64,000 nucleotides of DNA. It comes from Magnolia sinica (taxonomy: Eukaryota > Streptophyta > Magnoliopsida > Magnoliales > Magnoliaceae). The notes under the pieces are model-generated. The model was not told where the DNA came from. It did not search any database and saw nothing but the letters and a program-made list of their open reading frames with translations. Position numbers and translations under genes: made by a program. Where the stretch lies: positions 17,740,032 to 17,804,031 of the forward strand of contig NC_080582.1 in the NCBI RefSeq assembly GCF_029962835.1, read 5' to 3'. This document shows, piece by piece, positions 34,051 to 46,004 of this stretch (positions within the stretch are counted from its first letter, which is position 1; every line of letters begins with the position of its first letter).

Positions 34051-35317
34051 TGACGTAGGGGAGGACGTGAGGTCGAGCACTGTCTTCCTCAAGAGGATAA
34101 CTATTCTGAATCCATGGAACTTCTTTGGACTCCTCACAGACACTTCTCGAATCCACGAGGAAAGAATGCAAAAATTAGAAATAAATTTTAATAAATATGA
34201 AATTAATTAATGAATAATTGATAATCGTCTAATGCGTCTCCTTACGCCCTTAATAAAGAAAGAATAAACTAAAATTCGTAATTACCAAAAACAGTAAAAT
34301 TCTAACTCTAATAAAAATCCTAATTCTAATAAAACTCTTATAAAGCCTAATTTCTAAAAATAAATATTGCAAATAAACTTTCTCTAGAAGAGTCATAGTA
34401 TAACTAAAAGTTATTTCTAAAAGGAAAGAAAATCTAAAACTCTAAAAATATTTTAAAAATCGGAATTACTAAAAATAGTAAAATTTTCCTAAAAATTCAT
34501 TTTGAATGGTCATTTTAGTTCATGACGGACAGATGCGACCCACCTCGTGGGTCGGTTCACCTCGGATGGCCCATTTCGGTAAAGATTGATAGGTCCGATG
34601 TAGAGCGGGTCGCAGACAGTTTCATGTCCAAGATGGATCAAAAAAGGCTCGGTCGAGACCGAAGTGATCCGGACCATCGGACCTTTGATTGGGCATATCT
34701 CGCAATCCGGAATGAGTTATCTGACGTAAAATATATGATTTTGGGGTAGAACGAGCTACTTTAGCCAACTAACCCCGCTACGCTAGGTTGCACAGCTCGA
34801 AATTACGAAAAACCCCTTGATTGACGGTCGTTTCCCTATTTTAATTCCGTTTTTACTATAAATTATAAGTTTTAGTTTAATTATAATTCTTCATCCGTTG
34901 GGCTTTAGGAGTTGCGTCCAACATGAAAAGAGCTTAGAAAAATTAGGAGAACAGCTTGGTGAAGCCAAATAGGACACTTACTATTTTTGGTCGAAAACCT
35001 TGCGCACTAGTAGACATCACAACCATCTATAAATAGTAAGTTTACTATTTATAGTAAGTCGCGAATTCTAGGAGTTTTAGTTGTAGTTTGATTCTGATTT
35101 CTTTCCCATTGCTTGGTACCCTTATTTAAGGGGTTGTGAACTCGTTTTTATTTATTTATTAATAAATTCGAATTTATTAAAATTTATTTCTATTTCTTGC
35201 TTTCTTTCCTCGTGGATTCGAGAAGTCTCTGTGAGGAGTCCAGAGAAGTTCCGTGGATTCGGAATAGTTATCCTCTTGAGGGAGACGGTGCTCGACCTCA
35301 CGTCCTTCCCTGCGTCA
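34051..35317 (-). repeat. Full-length gypsy LTR with long inverted ends (LTR D)
   Basis: 1,267 bp, TGACGTAGGGG to CCCTGCGTCA, same structure as LTR B including inverted ends and the TATA palindrome near 35031. In the first 128 bp it differs from LTR B at roughly 11 positions, so the two are clearly diverged. It joins the NLR at 35318. Confidence 0.75.
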
Positions 35318-37722
35318 CACTCCCATGTATGAATTAATGTTCCAGCAATTTGAGAATGCGAAGCTTTTTCAGCTTCTCCAACGTCAACAGTGGGTCTTGC
35401 TTTAAACAGTAGAGTTCCAAGGTGAGCTTCGTGAGGTTTGCTGGGAATTCAGTAGACTCAGGTAGCTTCTCTAACCCTCCAACTAAATGCAACTTACTTA
35501 ATTTGAGAAGACGTGTAAAATGCAAGTTCGATGGTATTTGGGGTTCCTTCACAAACGAGGACTGGAGGCCGTCCAATTTGACAATGAATTCATACAATAC
35601 CTCAACATACGCTCCTTTTTTTTATCTAAACATATTCCTACTTTTCTAAGATTGGTGAACTTTCTCAAGCAACCATGCATCCATTTGCCAGCCATTACGC
35701 CTGACAGAGTTTGGAGGTTGCTAGTACGGTCGAGTTGTGGATGCCCTTTTATCCTACCCGATCCTCTCTTCACTTGGAAATGTCTTAACTGTTGCATCTT
35801 CGACATCACGCTGGGTATGTTGAAGGTGCCTTCAATAGATGTTACAATTAATGTTTGTAAATTTTGAAGATTTCCCATTGATGATGGGAGACTGTTTGGA
35901 CAAGTGTAACACTCGAGGTATCTCAAGTGGATCAGTGCACCTATATCACTCGGTATCTCTATTATTATTACACTGTGTAGATCTAGCACCCTGAGCAATG
36001 TAAGGCCTCCGTAAAGAAGCTTCTGTTGTTTCTTATTGATCCACTTTTCTCTTCTGGTGTGGATCAACACAGATCGAAGGTGTGGAGTAGAAGATTTTAA
36101 GGAAGTGAACTGACTTAAGGCATAATTGTGAATTGCAAATCGACAGGCTGTGGATGTGGATAGAGCATCCACATTCTCATGATGAATTTGGAGAAACTTA
36201 TCTTCTTTTGCTTCTGATATGGATAGATCCCGCAGAAGATCGTGAATACGGCAACTTTTAATACCCCCACTTGAACTTTTGTTAACAAGTTGAATCATAT
36301 TTCGCTGAATCAACTCTTTTAGATGATCGTATCCCACTTCTTCTAGCGTTTCATCCCCTCTTCGTTGCAGGAACCCTTCTGCAGCCCACAATTGAATTAG
36401 TTTTTTAGCCCGGAACTCGTTGTCTTCTGGAAAAATGCCCATGTAGAGAAAACATGGTTTCAAGTGATTGGGCAGATTTTTATAGCTTAAAGATAATATG
36501 CTGGAGATTTTCGCTTGCCCCTCCACAAACTGCCAGGTAATGCTCTTTCCTACATTCTCCCACTCACATGGTTCTTTTCTTGATAAGAGCCCTGCGATGA
36601 CAACGATGGCAAGAGGGAGACAATCACATTTTTCAACAATTTGTCTTCCTAACTCCTCCAATTCCGGAGGGCAAATGGCACCTAGTCCTGGGAATGCTTT
36701 CTTGCAGAACAAATCCCAGCTCTCTTCATTATTTAGAAATCGCAGTTCATGAGGCTTGCTTTGTACATCTGCATATAGGGCGATGTCTTTGTTTCTTGTG
36801 GTGAGCACGACCCTACTTCCGTTATTCATATCCGGAAAAGCATCCTTCAAAGCATCCCATGCTTCATGTTTCCATATATCATCTAATACCACCAAGTATC
36901 TCTTGTCCTTCAGATACTCGGAAATATTGTCCCTTTGCTCTACAACGTTCATTTTCTCCACCAGCTCCAGGTCCTCTCTAGAGAGCACCATGCAGCATTT
37001 TGTGATGGCCAGCAAAAGATCTCTCACAGAATACTCTTGTGATACAGAGATCCATGCAAGAGAATCAAAATGTTTTTTAACACTCAGTGTTATAAAGTTT
37101 CTTAGTAAGAGTGGTCTTACCGAGACCACCCATCCCAACTACAGAAACAACACAACGTAGCAGCTCTCCCTCATAGAGCAACCGCGCGACCAATGCTTCC
37201 AAGACGTCCTCAAAACCAACAAAATCTGGTTCTTCAACATTAGGAGAAGTGAACTTCCATTCTTGGAGGCTTCGACCGGTAGAGCTCGTCACTGCTCCCT
37301 GGCCTATATTTTCAATTCCATTAGTCCACCTACCTTTCAGAGAGCGCACGGATTTTATTCTTTATCCGTTCGATCTCCAAGCCCACCTTATGGAGAGCTA
37401 TTAACTCATTGAAGATGAAAACATACCTTCTAATCTGGCCCACAAATCCTCTTCGCCTCAAGGGTGCTGCCTTGAAGAGAAAGGTGTCAATGACGTCCTC
37501 AGCATCATATGCAACATCTTCCACGTCCCGCACCCAGTTCTTCACTCTTTCATCTCCTTCCTGTTTGGCTTCTGCATATTTGAAGAAGCATCGCATCCGC
37601 CTAAATTCTGTCTCGAGCCATTCAACTTCATTGCGAATCCCAAGTAAGAACTTGGATTCTTGAATGAGCTGGTCAGCGAATTTTCTGACAAGGACCTGGG
37701 CAACGGACTCAACAATGGCCAT
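35318..37722 (-). pseudogene. CC-NB-LRR resistance gene, 5' part (RPP8/RPP13-like), disrupted
   Basis: This would encode a cytoplasmic immune receptor that senses pathogen effectors and triggers defence. The ATG is at 37722. The coiled-coil domain (37722-37333) has the EDVID motif at residues 75-79. NB-ARC has the P-loop GMGGLGKTT (about 37136-37110), then LVVLDDIW, GSRVVLTTR, CLPLAI, CFLYMGIFPED and RIHDLL in the place of MHD. LRRs follow from about 36000 to 35318. It has three frame disruptions: near 37333 (a TAG directly after LSER, consistent with one extra base), near 37085 (after KKLYN) and between 35549 and 35597. At 35318 it stops against a retrotransposon LTR; its C-terminus lies at 25862-26112. 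P-loop and kinase-2 look sound, so inactivation is probably recent. No functional protein is expected. Confidence 0.9.
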
Positions 37723-37810
37723 CTTTCCTCGCTCTTTAATTATGTGTCTCTTGCAGCGAAGAAGTTAATATGAAAGCTTTCTTTCTGTTGAGTGCATTAT
37801 GAATGTCTCT

Positions 37811-37858
37811 CTATTTATAAAGGCTAACTTGACCGGTCACACGACAAAGAGCGTTGAC
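37811..37858 (-). promoter_or_regulatory. Putative NLR promoter: TATA box and W-boxes
   Basis: On the minus strand TTATAAATAG lies at 37811-37820, about 90 bp upstream of the ATG at 37722, a good TATA position for a short leader. TTGACC at 37829-37834 and TTGAC at 37854-37858 match the WRKY W-box core, common upstream of plant immunity genes. TGACCGGTCA at 37830-37839 is a palindrome containing one of them. Regulation is inferred from motifs only. Confidence 0.5.
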
Positions 37859-38269
37859 ATCAGCTAACTGGCTAGCGTTGTAGTCACTGGCCAAATAGCG
37901 TCCTGTTCGTTGCCACTCAATGTTACGCGTTTTATTTTTTTATTTTTAATTTATCTGTCCTCTGCGCGTTAATGTTCAGTTGATGAATAATTAATGATTC
38001 TCCATCTGGTAGACTTTATGGATGATGATCAACCACAAAAATAAAAATAAAAATGGCATATGCTCTTCCCAACCATCTACTTGTGGCCTCTAAACGGATG
38101 ATAAAACAAAATGAAATATCAACCGCCCTTATTCAAAAGATTTCGTGCCCAATGCATGCGCGTATGAAAATTTTTTCATAATTGGAATATGAAATAGTCG
38201 CTTGATTCCGCCAGTCATCAGTGGTTGGAGATGCTAGAGCACGAATTTCTTGGACACGGTTTGGCCAGT

Positions 38270-38600
38270 GACCCTAGCACCAGCTAGCTAGCTGGTGTCA
38301 AAGCTCTGTGAGCCCCACCATGATGCATCCGTTTTATCCATGCTGTCCATCCATTTTTCTAGCTTATTTTAGGTCATGAGCCCAAAAATGAGACGTATCC
38401 AAATCTCAATTGGGCCACACCATATGAAATATTTGAGATTGAAACTTACCTTTTAAAACTTTTTAGGGACCACAAAAGTTTTAGATCAAGCTGATATGTG
38501 CGCCTTACTTCATATGGGTTTGTGTGACCTTATCAACAGGTTGTATGGAAAATAAACATTATAGTAGCCCTGGAAAGTTTTTAATAGCAAACCCCATCCT
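38270..38600. mobile_element. Short inverted-repeat element, left part
   Basis: Opens with inverted words CACCAGCTAGC/GCTAGCTGGTG, then 'gtgagccccaccatgatgc' and 'gctgtccatccattttt'. It runs to 'aagtttttaatagcaaacccc', after which the mirrored half is missing. A poly-A run follows at about 38615. Confidence 0.7.
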
Positions 38601-39423
38601 GCACTGGAAGAAGGAAAAAAAAAAAAAAAAACATGAAATCGGCGGCTTCTCTTGGAGTTTTACTGGATATATAACTGCAGAGGTAGAGCTAAAATGGGTG
38701 GCTGCATTTTTGTCACAAGTTATTGGGTTCATCGATCCGTTGGTCTGACCCATCTTCCATTGATGTCCACCTGATGATCGGATATAGGCCCTGATTATTG
38801 GGGCATCCAATCATCATTGTCGATTTTGGTTGTACAAGCAATCCATAGTGGAGCTCGTAGATATTGTCAACCATTTGGAGTAAAGAACCATTGGCCGCAC
38901 TTGCCTTCCATTCAAGCATTGTATAATATTATTTTTCGGTAAGATTAGCTGGAATAGATCCCTCAAGATCATTATATAATACATTTTATCAATAAACTAA
39001 GCTAGAGCGCCAGACCTCATTTCCATTTTCTAATACCACCTCACAAGCTTAATTAATGCCTGTGTATAGGTCAACTCATGTGCATGCCACCACATTCCAG
39101 CATGACAGATTGGATCAATTCCATCTATTCTAACTGCACCACTAGGTTGATGGAAACGGATAGGCTGGAAACGGATCCGTCTTGATATGGTTTTTATGGT
39201 GTGGTTTGCATTTATCTTCCCTCAAAAATACAGTTGCCAATGGCCTAAATGGGCTCATGGGCGCTCGGACTAATTACGACTTTTGAGTTGGCTAGGGCTA
39301 GCATATAAAATTTGAGGACAGGGATTGGGCCTAATATCCATGCCGATTTATATTCGGGCTGTCCTTGAGCTTTCCTAAAAGTTCCTCACATTGTGTGTGG
39401 GTTTTATGTGCATGATCATAACA
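38601..39423. other. Gene-less stretch, nothing recognised
   Basis: Short frames here overlap on both strands without family resemblance. The text is AT-moderate unique-looking DNA. I see no repeat boundaries. Confidence 0.4.
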
Positions 39424-40470
39424 TATATCACGCCCCGAAATTCGGGTACAGAGTATGCACCCTCAGACCCGAGTTTCAGTTTGTAACTCGTACACAAAGT
39501 GTACTAATTTAATTCCTTAATCAGTTTAATCAAATAAGATAATTATATTCAGTCTAAGTTCCACTATAATCTCATCACATATACATAACACTTAGCACCA
39601 ATCAACCAGGCATATATAAATCTTGACAACTTTTAAAATAAAATAAACTTTAAAAATCATTCATTTATTATATCATCGTACTACAATTATGTTTATTCCA
39701 TACTAATATTGTTTCAGTGAAATAAATCTTTAAAAAAAAAAAAATCTAAATAATTTAAGAATCTTAAAATCAATACCGATATGCATTTTACGTTAATCAA
39801 ACTATATTAGCAAGTAATTAGAAATAGTCTAATGTCGTCACTTCATCTTCGAATAAGTATGACCATGGTTCACATGGATCATGTTCAGGTACGGTGCATT
39901 CATCCGGTTCTTGCGTCACATCACGTGCTAATGGCTCCTCTATACGGTTTTTCCATCAATAAAAAGGTAAGCTGGACAGGCTTAGTGAAATAACCCAACA
40001 TGGTTCATAATCATAGCAATTAAAATAATATAAAAATAGATGTACAATGATATGAATGCAAATGATGTATAATTGCATCAGATGGGATGATCGTCCATCT
40101 GCTTGGGTTGGAGGTCGTCAACCCGCATTCACCCGTTGGGTAGGCTTCCACCTTTCGGTAAGCTTGGGCATAGCCTACATTTGGTAACGCTTTACCAGGA
40201 TCGACATTTCTTACAGGGAGCGATCTTAGGATCAACCATGCATTATGTAAATGTAATGACTAATGGATAGTGTATGAATGTATCGTTTTCATATTTGGCA
40301 TAGTTGTCTGAACCAGAATATTCACATATGAATTTAGCGTACAATTATCATAACAAAATACTCAAATCAATATATCAATCAATCAAACAATCACAAACGA
40401 TTTATTTTAATTTTAATGAATTATGAGACAAGTTGAGTTACTCACCTGAGTCTGATAGTGTAGAATCCAC
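39424..40470. repeat. Unclassified repeat starting with a CGCCCCGAAATTCGGG palindrome
   Basis: 'tatcacgccccgaaattcggg' resembles the start of some plant LTRs, and 'cgtcaacccgcattcacccg' with 'ggtaacgctttaccaggatc' is structured non-coding sequence. No partner copy, coding region or target-site duplication is in the window, so retroelement origin is only a suggestion. Confidence 0.3.
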
Positions 40471-41501
40471 AAGGTAAATGAGTTGGTTTGAATTCAGAAA
40501 TCCTATTAGTTTTATCAGCAACATTATTATTCTAGTTATTTTACATGGTGGGGCGCACCTTTGATATATATACTAGGTGGTCAAATCTTAAATAATCAAA
40601 TAATTAAAATTATATATTTATTAAATTTAATTATCAAAATTTAGATTTTCTTTTTAAGATCTTAAAATTGAATGTCAAATAATTAATTGGGGTGGCCCAC
40701 CAGATGATTGGATCATCCAGATTCTTGAGGTATTAGTATGTTTTGCTTTTACATATTAGATGGATGGTGTGAATCTAACTACACATACAGAGATGGCCAA
40801 TCTTGACCTTCTACGCCAAGTGATACCAACACTTGCACAAAAATTTAAGATTCTTTTATTAAACACTTTTAGATATGACTAATGTGGCCTATCTGATGGT
40901 CAAATTGATTTGAAAATTATGGCCCTTGTATATTTTGGCCTTAGGGATCATATGATCCATACAGATCTTTATTTATTTTTATTTTTTAAAGGAAGATTGT
41001 ATTGATAAAGCGAAGAGGATTTACAGCCATTCAGGTGGAAGCCTACAAAAAGACTCAAGCCTTGCCTATCAAATACCCAAAACCAAAACAAAACCATACA
41101 AATCTATCTTAGCACAATCAGATTCTATCCATTCAATATATTCATAAAATATTACCAACCAGATCTGAAATCATAAAAACATCACTTTATTAAAATTAAC
41201 TCTACATACCTATATAATGATAGTGTGGATAATCCACACTATCCATTGTATAGATTAAGAAGAAATTAACAACATAATAAAAAATTAAAAAAATTTAACA
41301 ATTAGAAGTAACCTGATTAAGCCTTCTTAAAATCTCCTCTCCCTTATTCTCCAGAGCTCCTATTTTTTTCTATTAAGCAGAAACCTCTCCGTATCCCTTT
41401 TTTAACTTCACTTAATAAGATATGATAAACACATCCTCCCTTATCCTGAATTTGAAATTTTTTATGACATTTGATAAAAAATCTATTATTACTACTTCAA
41501 G
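40471..41501. other. Gene-less AT-rich stretch with a possible antisense LINE tail
   Basis: About 40680-40960 resembles short-element wording ('gtggcccaccagatgattgg', 'gatggatggtgtgaatc'). 40985-41060 ('aggaagattgtattgataaa', 'gaggatttacagcc') looks like the complement of a LINE 3' end, but no LINE coding sequence is attached. Confidence 0.35.
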
Positions 41502-41865
41502 CACTACACCAAAATCATGGATTTGCGACAGACCAAATCCGCTGTAAAACTAAATAAACAATGGATTTCGTCCGTTGCTTGGTCCATCGCTGTTTACTGG
41601 GTCGTTTTTTCTCTCCAACGGATAAAATCCGTCGTTTAATCTGCAACGGATAAGGTCCGTCGCATATTACTAGTGGATAAAATCCGTCGCAAAAAAAAAA
41701 TAAAAAATCCGTTGTTGAAATTTGAAAAAAACCAACCGAATTATGTCATTTAAAATAATAGCGACAGATAAGGTCCGTCGCTAATATGAGGAGAGCGACA
41801 GACCACTTGTTCACAAATTAGCGACGGATTTGGTCCGTCGCGAAAATATCTAAATATATATCAAA
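41502..41865 (+). repeat. CACTA left end and subterminal repeats
   Basis: TIR followed by repeated 'ggataaaatccgtcg', 'aacggataaggtccgtcgc' and 'gcgacggatttggtccgtcg'. Individual units are small palindromes built on CGACGGA. Confidence 0.75.
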
Positions 41866-42970
41866 TTTTTTTTTTTGTTTGAATCTTACACCTGATAGTC
41901 ATTCATTAAATAATGCACATGATTTTTTTAATAAGAATGCTACTCACAAAATTGATAGATACACAGATTTCTTAAAACTTCCTTTTAATACAATAGTACC
42001 CAATTGTACCTTTATGAAAAAACAAAAACAAAACAAGGGTTGCATCTGAAAATATATGCAAAGAAAATGAGAAGCCTTACTGCGTAACTGAGCTAGATCA
42101 CTCCACACTACCAAACAAAAGAAATCTAAAAACAAATCAAGGAGGATCACTAACCAAAGAACCTCAAACATAGGCATGGAATTGTCTTTGGTAAATTGGG
42201 AACTTTAAAGTATAAATTGCAAAAAGCATTTTGCTTAAATATTGCTTCTCTAAGCTAACTTGGGAGTACCCTTTAATTTTCTACTTAAATTTTTTTCACT
42301 TGTAGTAAAACATGTACCCTTCATACAAGGTACTTTAGAACCAGCTATGGCATAGATGCATTACCCTTCAAAATATGCATTGCACATTAAGAGATGGCTA
42401 GCAACAAGAAGAATTTCATTAATGAGATTATCAAAGACATTGAACAAGAAAACAACACAATACACAAAGCCGATTGGGGTAAGCACCTTGGGAACACCAC
42501 TTTTGTTTTTCGGTAACTTTTGGGAATGGATGTTCCATCAAGCAAAAGAGCTTGTAAAAGAAAGTAAAGTGATTGTATAATAGAAATTATAATAATGGTG
42601 CTTCTCGTATACCAACAACCATTTTCACCAAGAGATTAATGATATAGTTCTAGGAAAAGGAACTAAGCTACCTGAAAAATGTTGAGAAAAAGGGATGAGC
42701 CCTTGCGATGAGATTAAGCAAGATCTCACTGTTGAATTAGCTCTTTTATTTCTTTTTACATCTGCACAAAAAAAGGTCATCTATGTTTTTAGGTCATAGA
42801 ACTTTGGCTCTCTAAACGCCTAATAATTTTGAATCCAAAAATCAACAATTGGATTTGGGTTCTGAATTTCTGCAGTTGAGGCCCTAGGAATTTAAAAACC
42901 CAAAATGAAAGTTACCATTTTCTAGCATTGGAGAGCCAAATTCAAAGAAACAAAACAACCAAATGCCATT

Positions 42971-43153
42971 TCAGAGTCTTCCAGAAAGAAAGGTGTTAAA
43001 AAAAAAAAAAAGGAAAAGAAAAGAAAAACCTACTTGAGTTCTTTGAAATCCGTACCATAAAGCTTGTGTTTCAAGATCATGGCTCCCACTCGAATCACCT
43101 CCACTATTACCATTGGGTTGTTTATCAATCAACCGCCTCCTTTTCTTGGTCAT
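42971..43153 (-). other. Possible exon inside the CACTA-like element
   Basis: A frame starting MTKKRRRLIDKQPNGNSGGD is basic at its N-terminus, like a nuclear protein, and after FQRTQ meets a sequence fitting a splice donor (CAA|GTAGGT). The rest of the frame is low-complexity. It could be a first exon of an element-encoded protein. I do not recognise a family and no second exon is evident. Confidence 0.25.
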
Positions 43154-43814
43154 CGCTTCTTCAAGAATTCAACTTATCAAATATCAAAATACTATCAAAC
43201 AAATCCCAAACCAATTTCCAAAGAAATGTAACCTTTAATTCAATGAAATCATCAATGAAAATAGAGAATTCTGCATGAAAAAACACTATAAAAAAAAATG
43301 AACCTTTTTCTATGGCACTCTTTCTTTGCACCAAGGCCACATCTCTTCTGGTAAGCTTTCACATCAAATTAATGAGTATGATAACCATCCGTAATTTTTC
43401 AGCAATGATCCAGAATAAGAATGAAAGAACCAACATACAGAGGTGAAAGAGCAGGAATAAACATACACAAGTGTAAGACATGCAAAGTTGTAGGGTCTCT
43501 CCAATTACAGCTAGCAAATGTCTTCTTTGCATACACAACACAATTAGATAATGATATTCAGACAATCTCTGTAAGAGTCACTCCAATTACAGCTATAAGA
43601 ACATTTGTGTCTAGGTCCCCTAAAGTGACAATATCTTCTTCAGCAATATAGCTAGAATAGAGCCATCGCCAAAAAATACAGTAGTTGTCATTGACCTTTT
43701 CTTGCATGGAATTCAAGTTCTCAATCAGAACGTGGACTAGAGCAGTCCAATCTCTGTCATTTTTGGCTCATTGCTCACCAATGTAGTGACAACCGGTGCA
43801 CAGTTCCAATCACT

Positions 43815-44450
43815 ATAAATAAATAGAAAACGAGATGCGAAAATCTCATTTAAGGCATGCATTTGTAAAACTAAAGATTTTACATATATTCCAACCATCC
43901 ACATTCAAAAGAAAAGAAAAAAAATTGCTAATTTTATGAAGTGACACATTTCATTACAGAGATTATCTGAAAATAAACAATTATAAATAAATAGAACATG
44001 AGATGTGAATATCTGAGCTAAGGCATGCATGTGTAGATTTGATGATTCTATATGTACTCCAACCATCCACACTCAAAAGAAAAGAAAAGAAAATTCTTTT
44101 TTTTTTTTGGCCGAATTTTATGAACTAACACCATTCATTTGAAAAATTAGCTAAAAATAAAATATACAAACAATAGAAAATGAGATGCAAATATCTGATC
44201 TAAGGCATGCATTTGTACATTTAATGATTCTTCATGTATTCCAACCATCCACACTCAAAAGAAGAAGAAGAAAAAAAAAAACTAATTTTGCTGAATTTTA
44301 TGAATTGACACCATTCATTCCAAAAATTACTTGAAAATAGAAAGTTACAAAAAATGAAAATGAGACGCAAAAAATTGAACTAAGGCATGCATGTGTAGAT
44401 TTAAAGATTCTACATGTATTCCAACCATCCACGGTCAAAAGAAAATAGAA
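43815..44450. repeat. Four tandem copies of a 168-182 bp repeat
   Basis: The phrase 'aaggcatgcat' recurs at 43852, 44020, 44202 and 44382, each time preceded by 'atgagatg.gaa' and followed by 'attc.acatgtattccaacc' and 'atccac.ctcaaaag'. Copies are diverged, so the array is old. It lies inside the CACTA-like element and nowhere else in the window. Confidence 0.85.
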
Positions 44451-44633
44451 GAAAAAGCTGACACTATTCGTTACAGTTGACTCTATCCATGTATTTTGTG
44501 AATTTTAAGTAAAATGCTTGAAATGTCCACTTCAAGCACTCGAAAACAGGAATGCTAGAAAATTCAAATGTTATCAGCTCAGACAAACAACCATTTTTTT
44601 CCACACCCTCAAATCTATTGAACAGGATTAAAC

Positions 44634-44698
44634 TTTCCAAGTAGCAGTGAATGAGCGCACCCTAACTTAGGGTGCGCTCATTCACTGCTACTTGGAAA
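44634..44698. repeat. Perfect palindrome, 32-bp arms with 1-base centre
   Basis: The left arm 44634-44665 begins TTTCCAAGTAGCAGTG and the right arm 44667-44698 ends CACTGCTACTTGGAAA. They are exact complements with a single C between them. The centre contains GCGCACCCTAA and TTAGGGTGCGC. Outside the arms the symmetry stops at once. Confidence 0.97.
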
Positions 44699-45123
44699 TG
44701 GGTGGCCTAGATTAAAAATTATGTCTAGAGGAAAGACATGCTATTTGCTTAAATGGGCATCAAGCCATACAAAAGATCTTTCAGGATATCTTTGTCATTC
44801 AATCATCTCACAAACCAAAACATAGGTATTAATGTGGATTTTATATTTTCTATCAAGTCTTCATAAGCATTGGGAAAACAAATCAAAAAAAAAAAAAAAA
44901 AAAGAAGAAAAAAAGATGTATTCTTATATTTATTGGATTAATGTGCAAGAAAAAAAAAACTTTGCAGTTTCAAAACCAAGCATTATATTAAATCAACTTT
45001 TGGACAAATGAGAAGACATATTTTGAGGACTATGAGCTAAGTCTCAAACCCAAAGGGTGCCTACCACATAAAGATGTGGGTTACACACCACAAATGGAAC
45101 ATTGATGCATTGATGCATACATT

Positions 45124-45147
45124 AATTGTTTATAATTATAAACAATT
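45124..45147. repeat. 24-bp AT palindrome
   Basis: AATTGTTTATAA followed by its exact complement, no spacer. It is AT-rich, so chance is a fair explanation. Confidence 0.8.
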
Positions 45148-46004
45148 ATAATTTAAAATAAACTACATGTCAATTCTTGGCATACATTGATGCATGTCAA
45201 ATGTATAGCATGATGTTTATATTTCTGATTCCTAGTAAGTTATCCTTGCTAGATTAACGAGTCAAGGAACAAGTATATGATCCTTAATGCAGGCAATGCA
45301 TATACATGGTATACCTGATTTTCCAGTTTGGAGTTTTCAATTTGGACGAGTGGGGCCAATGGTCCAGCGATCCAGGCCATTGTTCTTCTAAGCACCACCA
45401 TGGATGGACCATCCTATGAGAATCTCCCCAATAGTAGTGACATAAGACAACCTAACTTTTCAAGTTATGGCTCAAAAATACATGGTTAGGAAAAGGAGTG
45501 CAACAAATGTCCCCATCTAACTGAAAAAAGGCCTAAGCATGGTGGCTAGGGTCTTCCAATCTGAGACAATTCCAAGGCATGGTCCGTGTCCGTGTTGGCA
45601 CCTCACGTACCAATGGTCCAGACCATTGGACAATGGACCAACTTGTTCAAAACAAAATTAGAGTATGCATATGAGGATTATATAAATGCTTTTTGTGGTC
45701 TACGACTGAAAACAATAGTGTTTTGCCTGTTTCAGGAGGACCATAAAGGAGAGCACCTTGAAAAAATAGCAGTGGTTAGGATCGATTATCCAAATGCTTT
45801 CTGTGGTCTACGACTCTAAACGAATACATATAATTTCATCTCAATTTAAATTGGTTAACCTTTGATTTAGTTAGGCAGTGCAACCTAAGAACTAACAGAC
45901 CATATCTATAGAGTATGCCACCATCAAAAGGTTACCTTCGGTGGTTTGACAAATATGTTGATCAATCATGACCATCCAACTAATAGGTAACCTAATGGAT
46001 GGGA

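Larger units (their letters stand above)
31007..35317. mobile_element. Rearranged Ty3/gypsy fossil cluster, right block
   Basis: Left to right: sense protease scrap (31007-31217), antisense protease-linker and gag (about 31230-32170), primer-binding site (about 32188-32205), partial LTR C (32206-32745), antisense protease-linker and gag (about 32750-34020), primer-binding site (34033-34050), and full LTR D (34051-35317). The sense scrap resembles 28407-28620, roughly 85% by eye. Everything coding is broken in multiple places. Confidence 0.8.

Noticed and set aside
44634-44698. microRNA precursor
   Set aside because: A one-base loop cannot form a normal precursor hairpin, and perfect 32-bp arms with no flanking stem do not fit plant miRNA structure.
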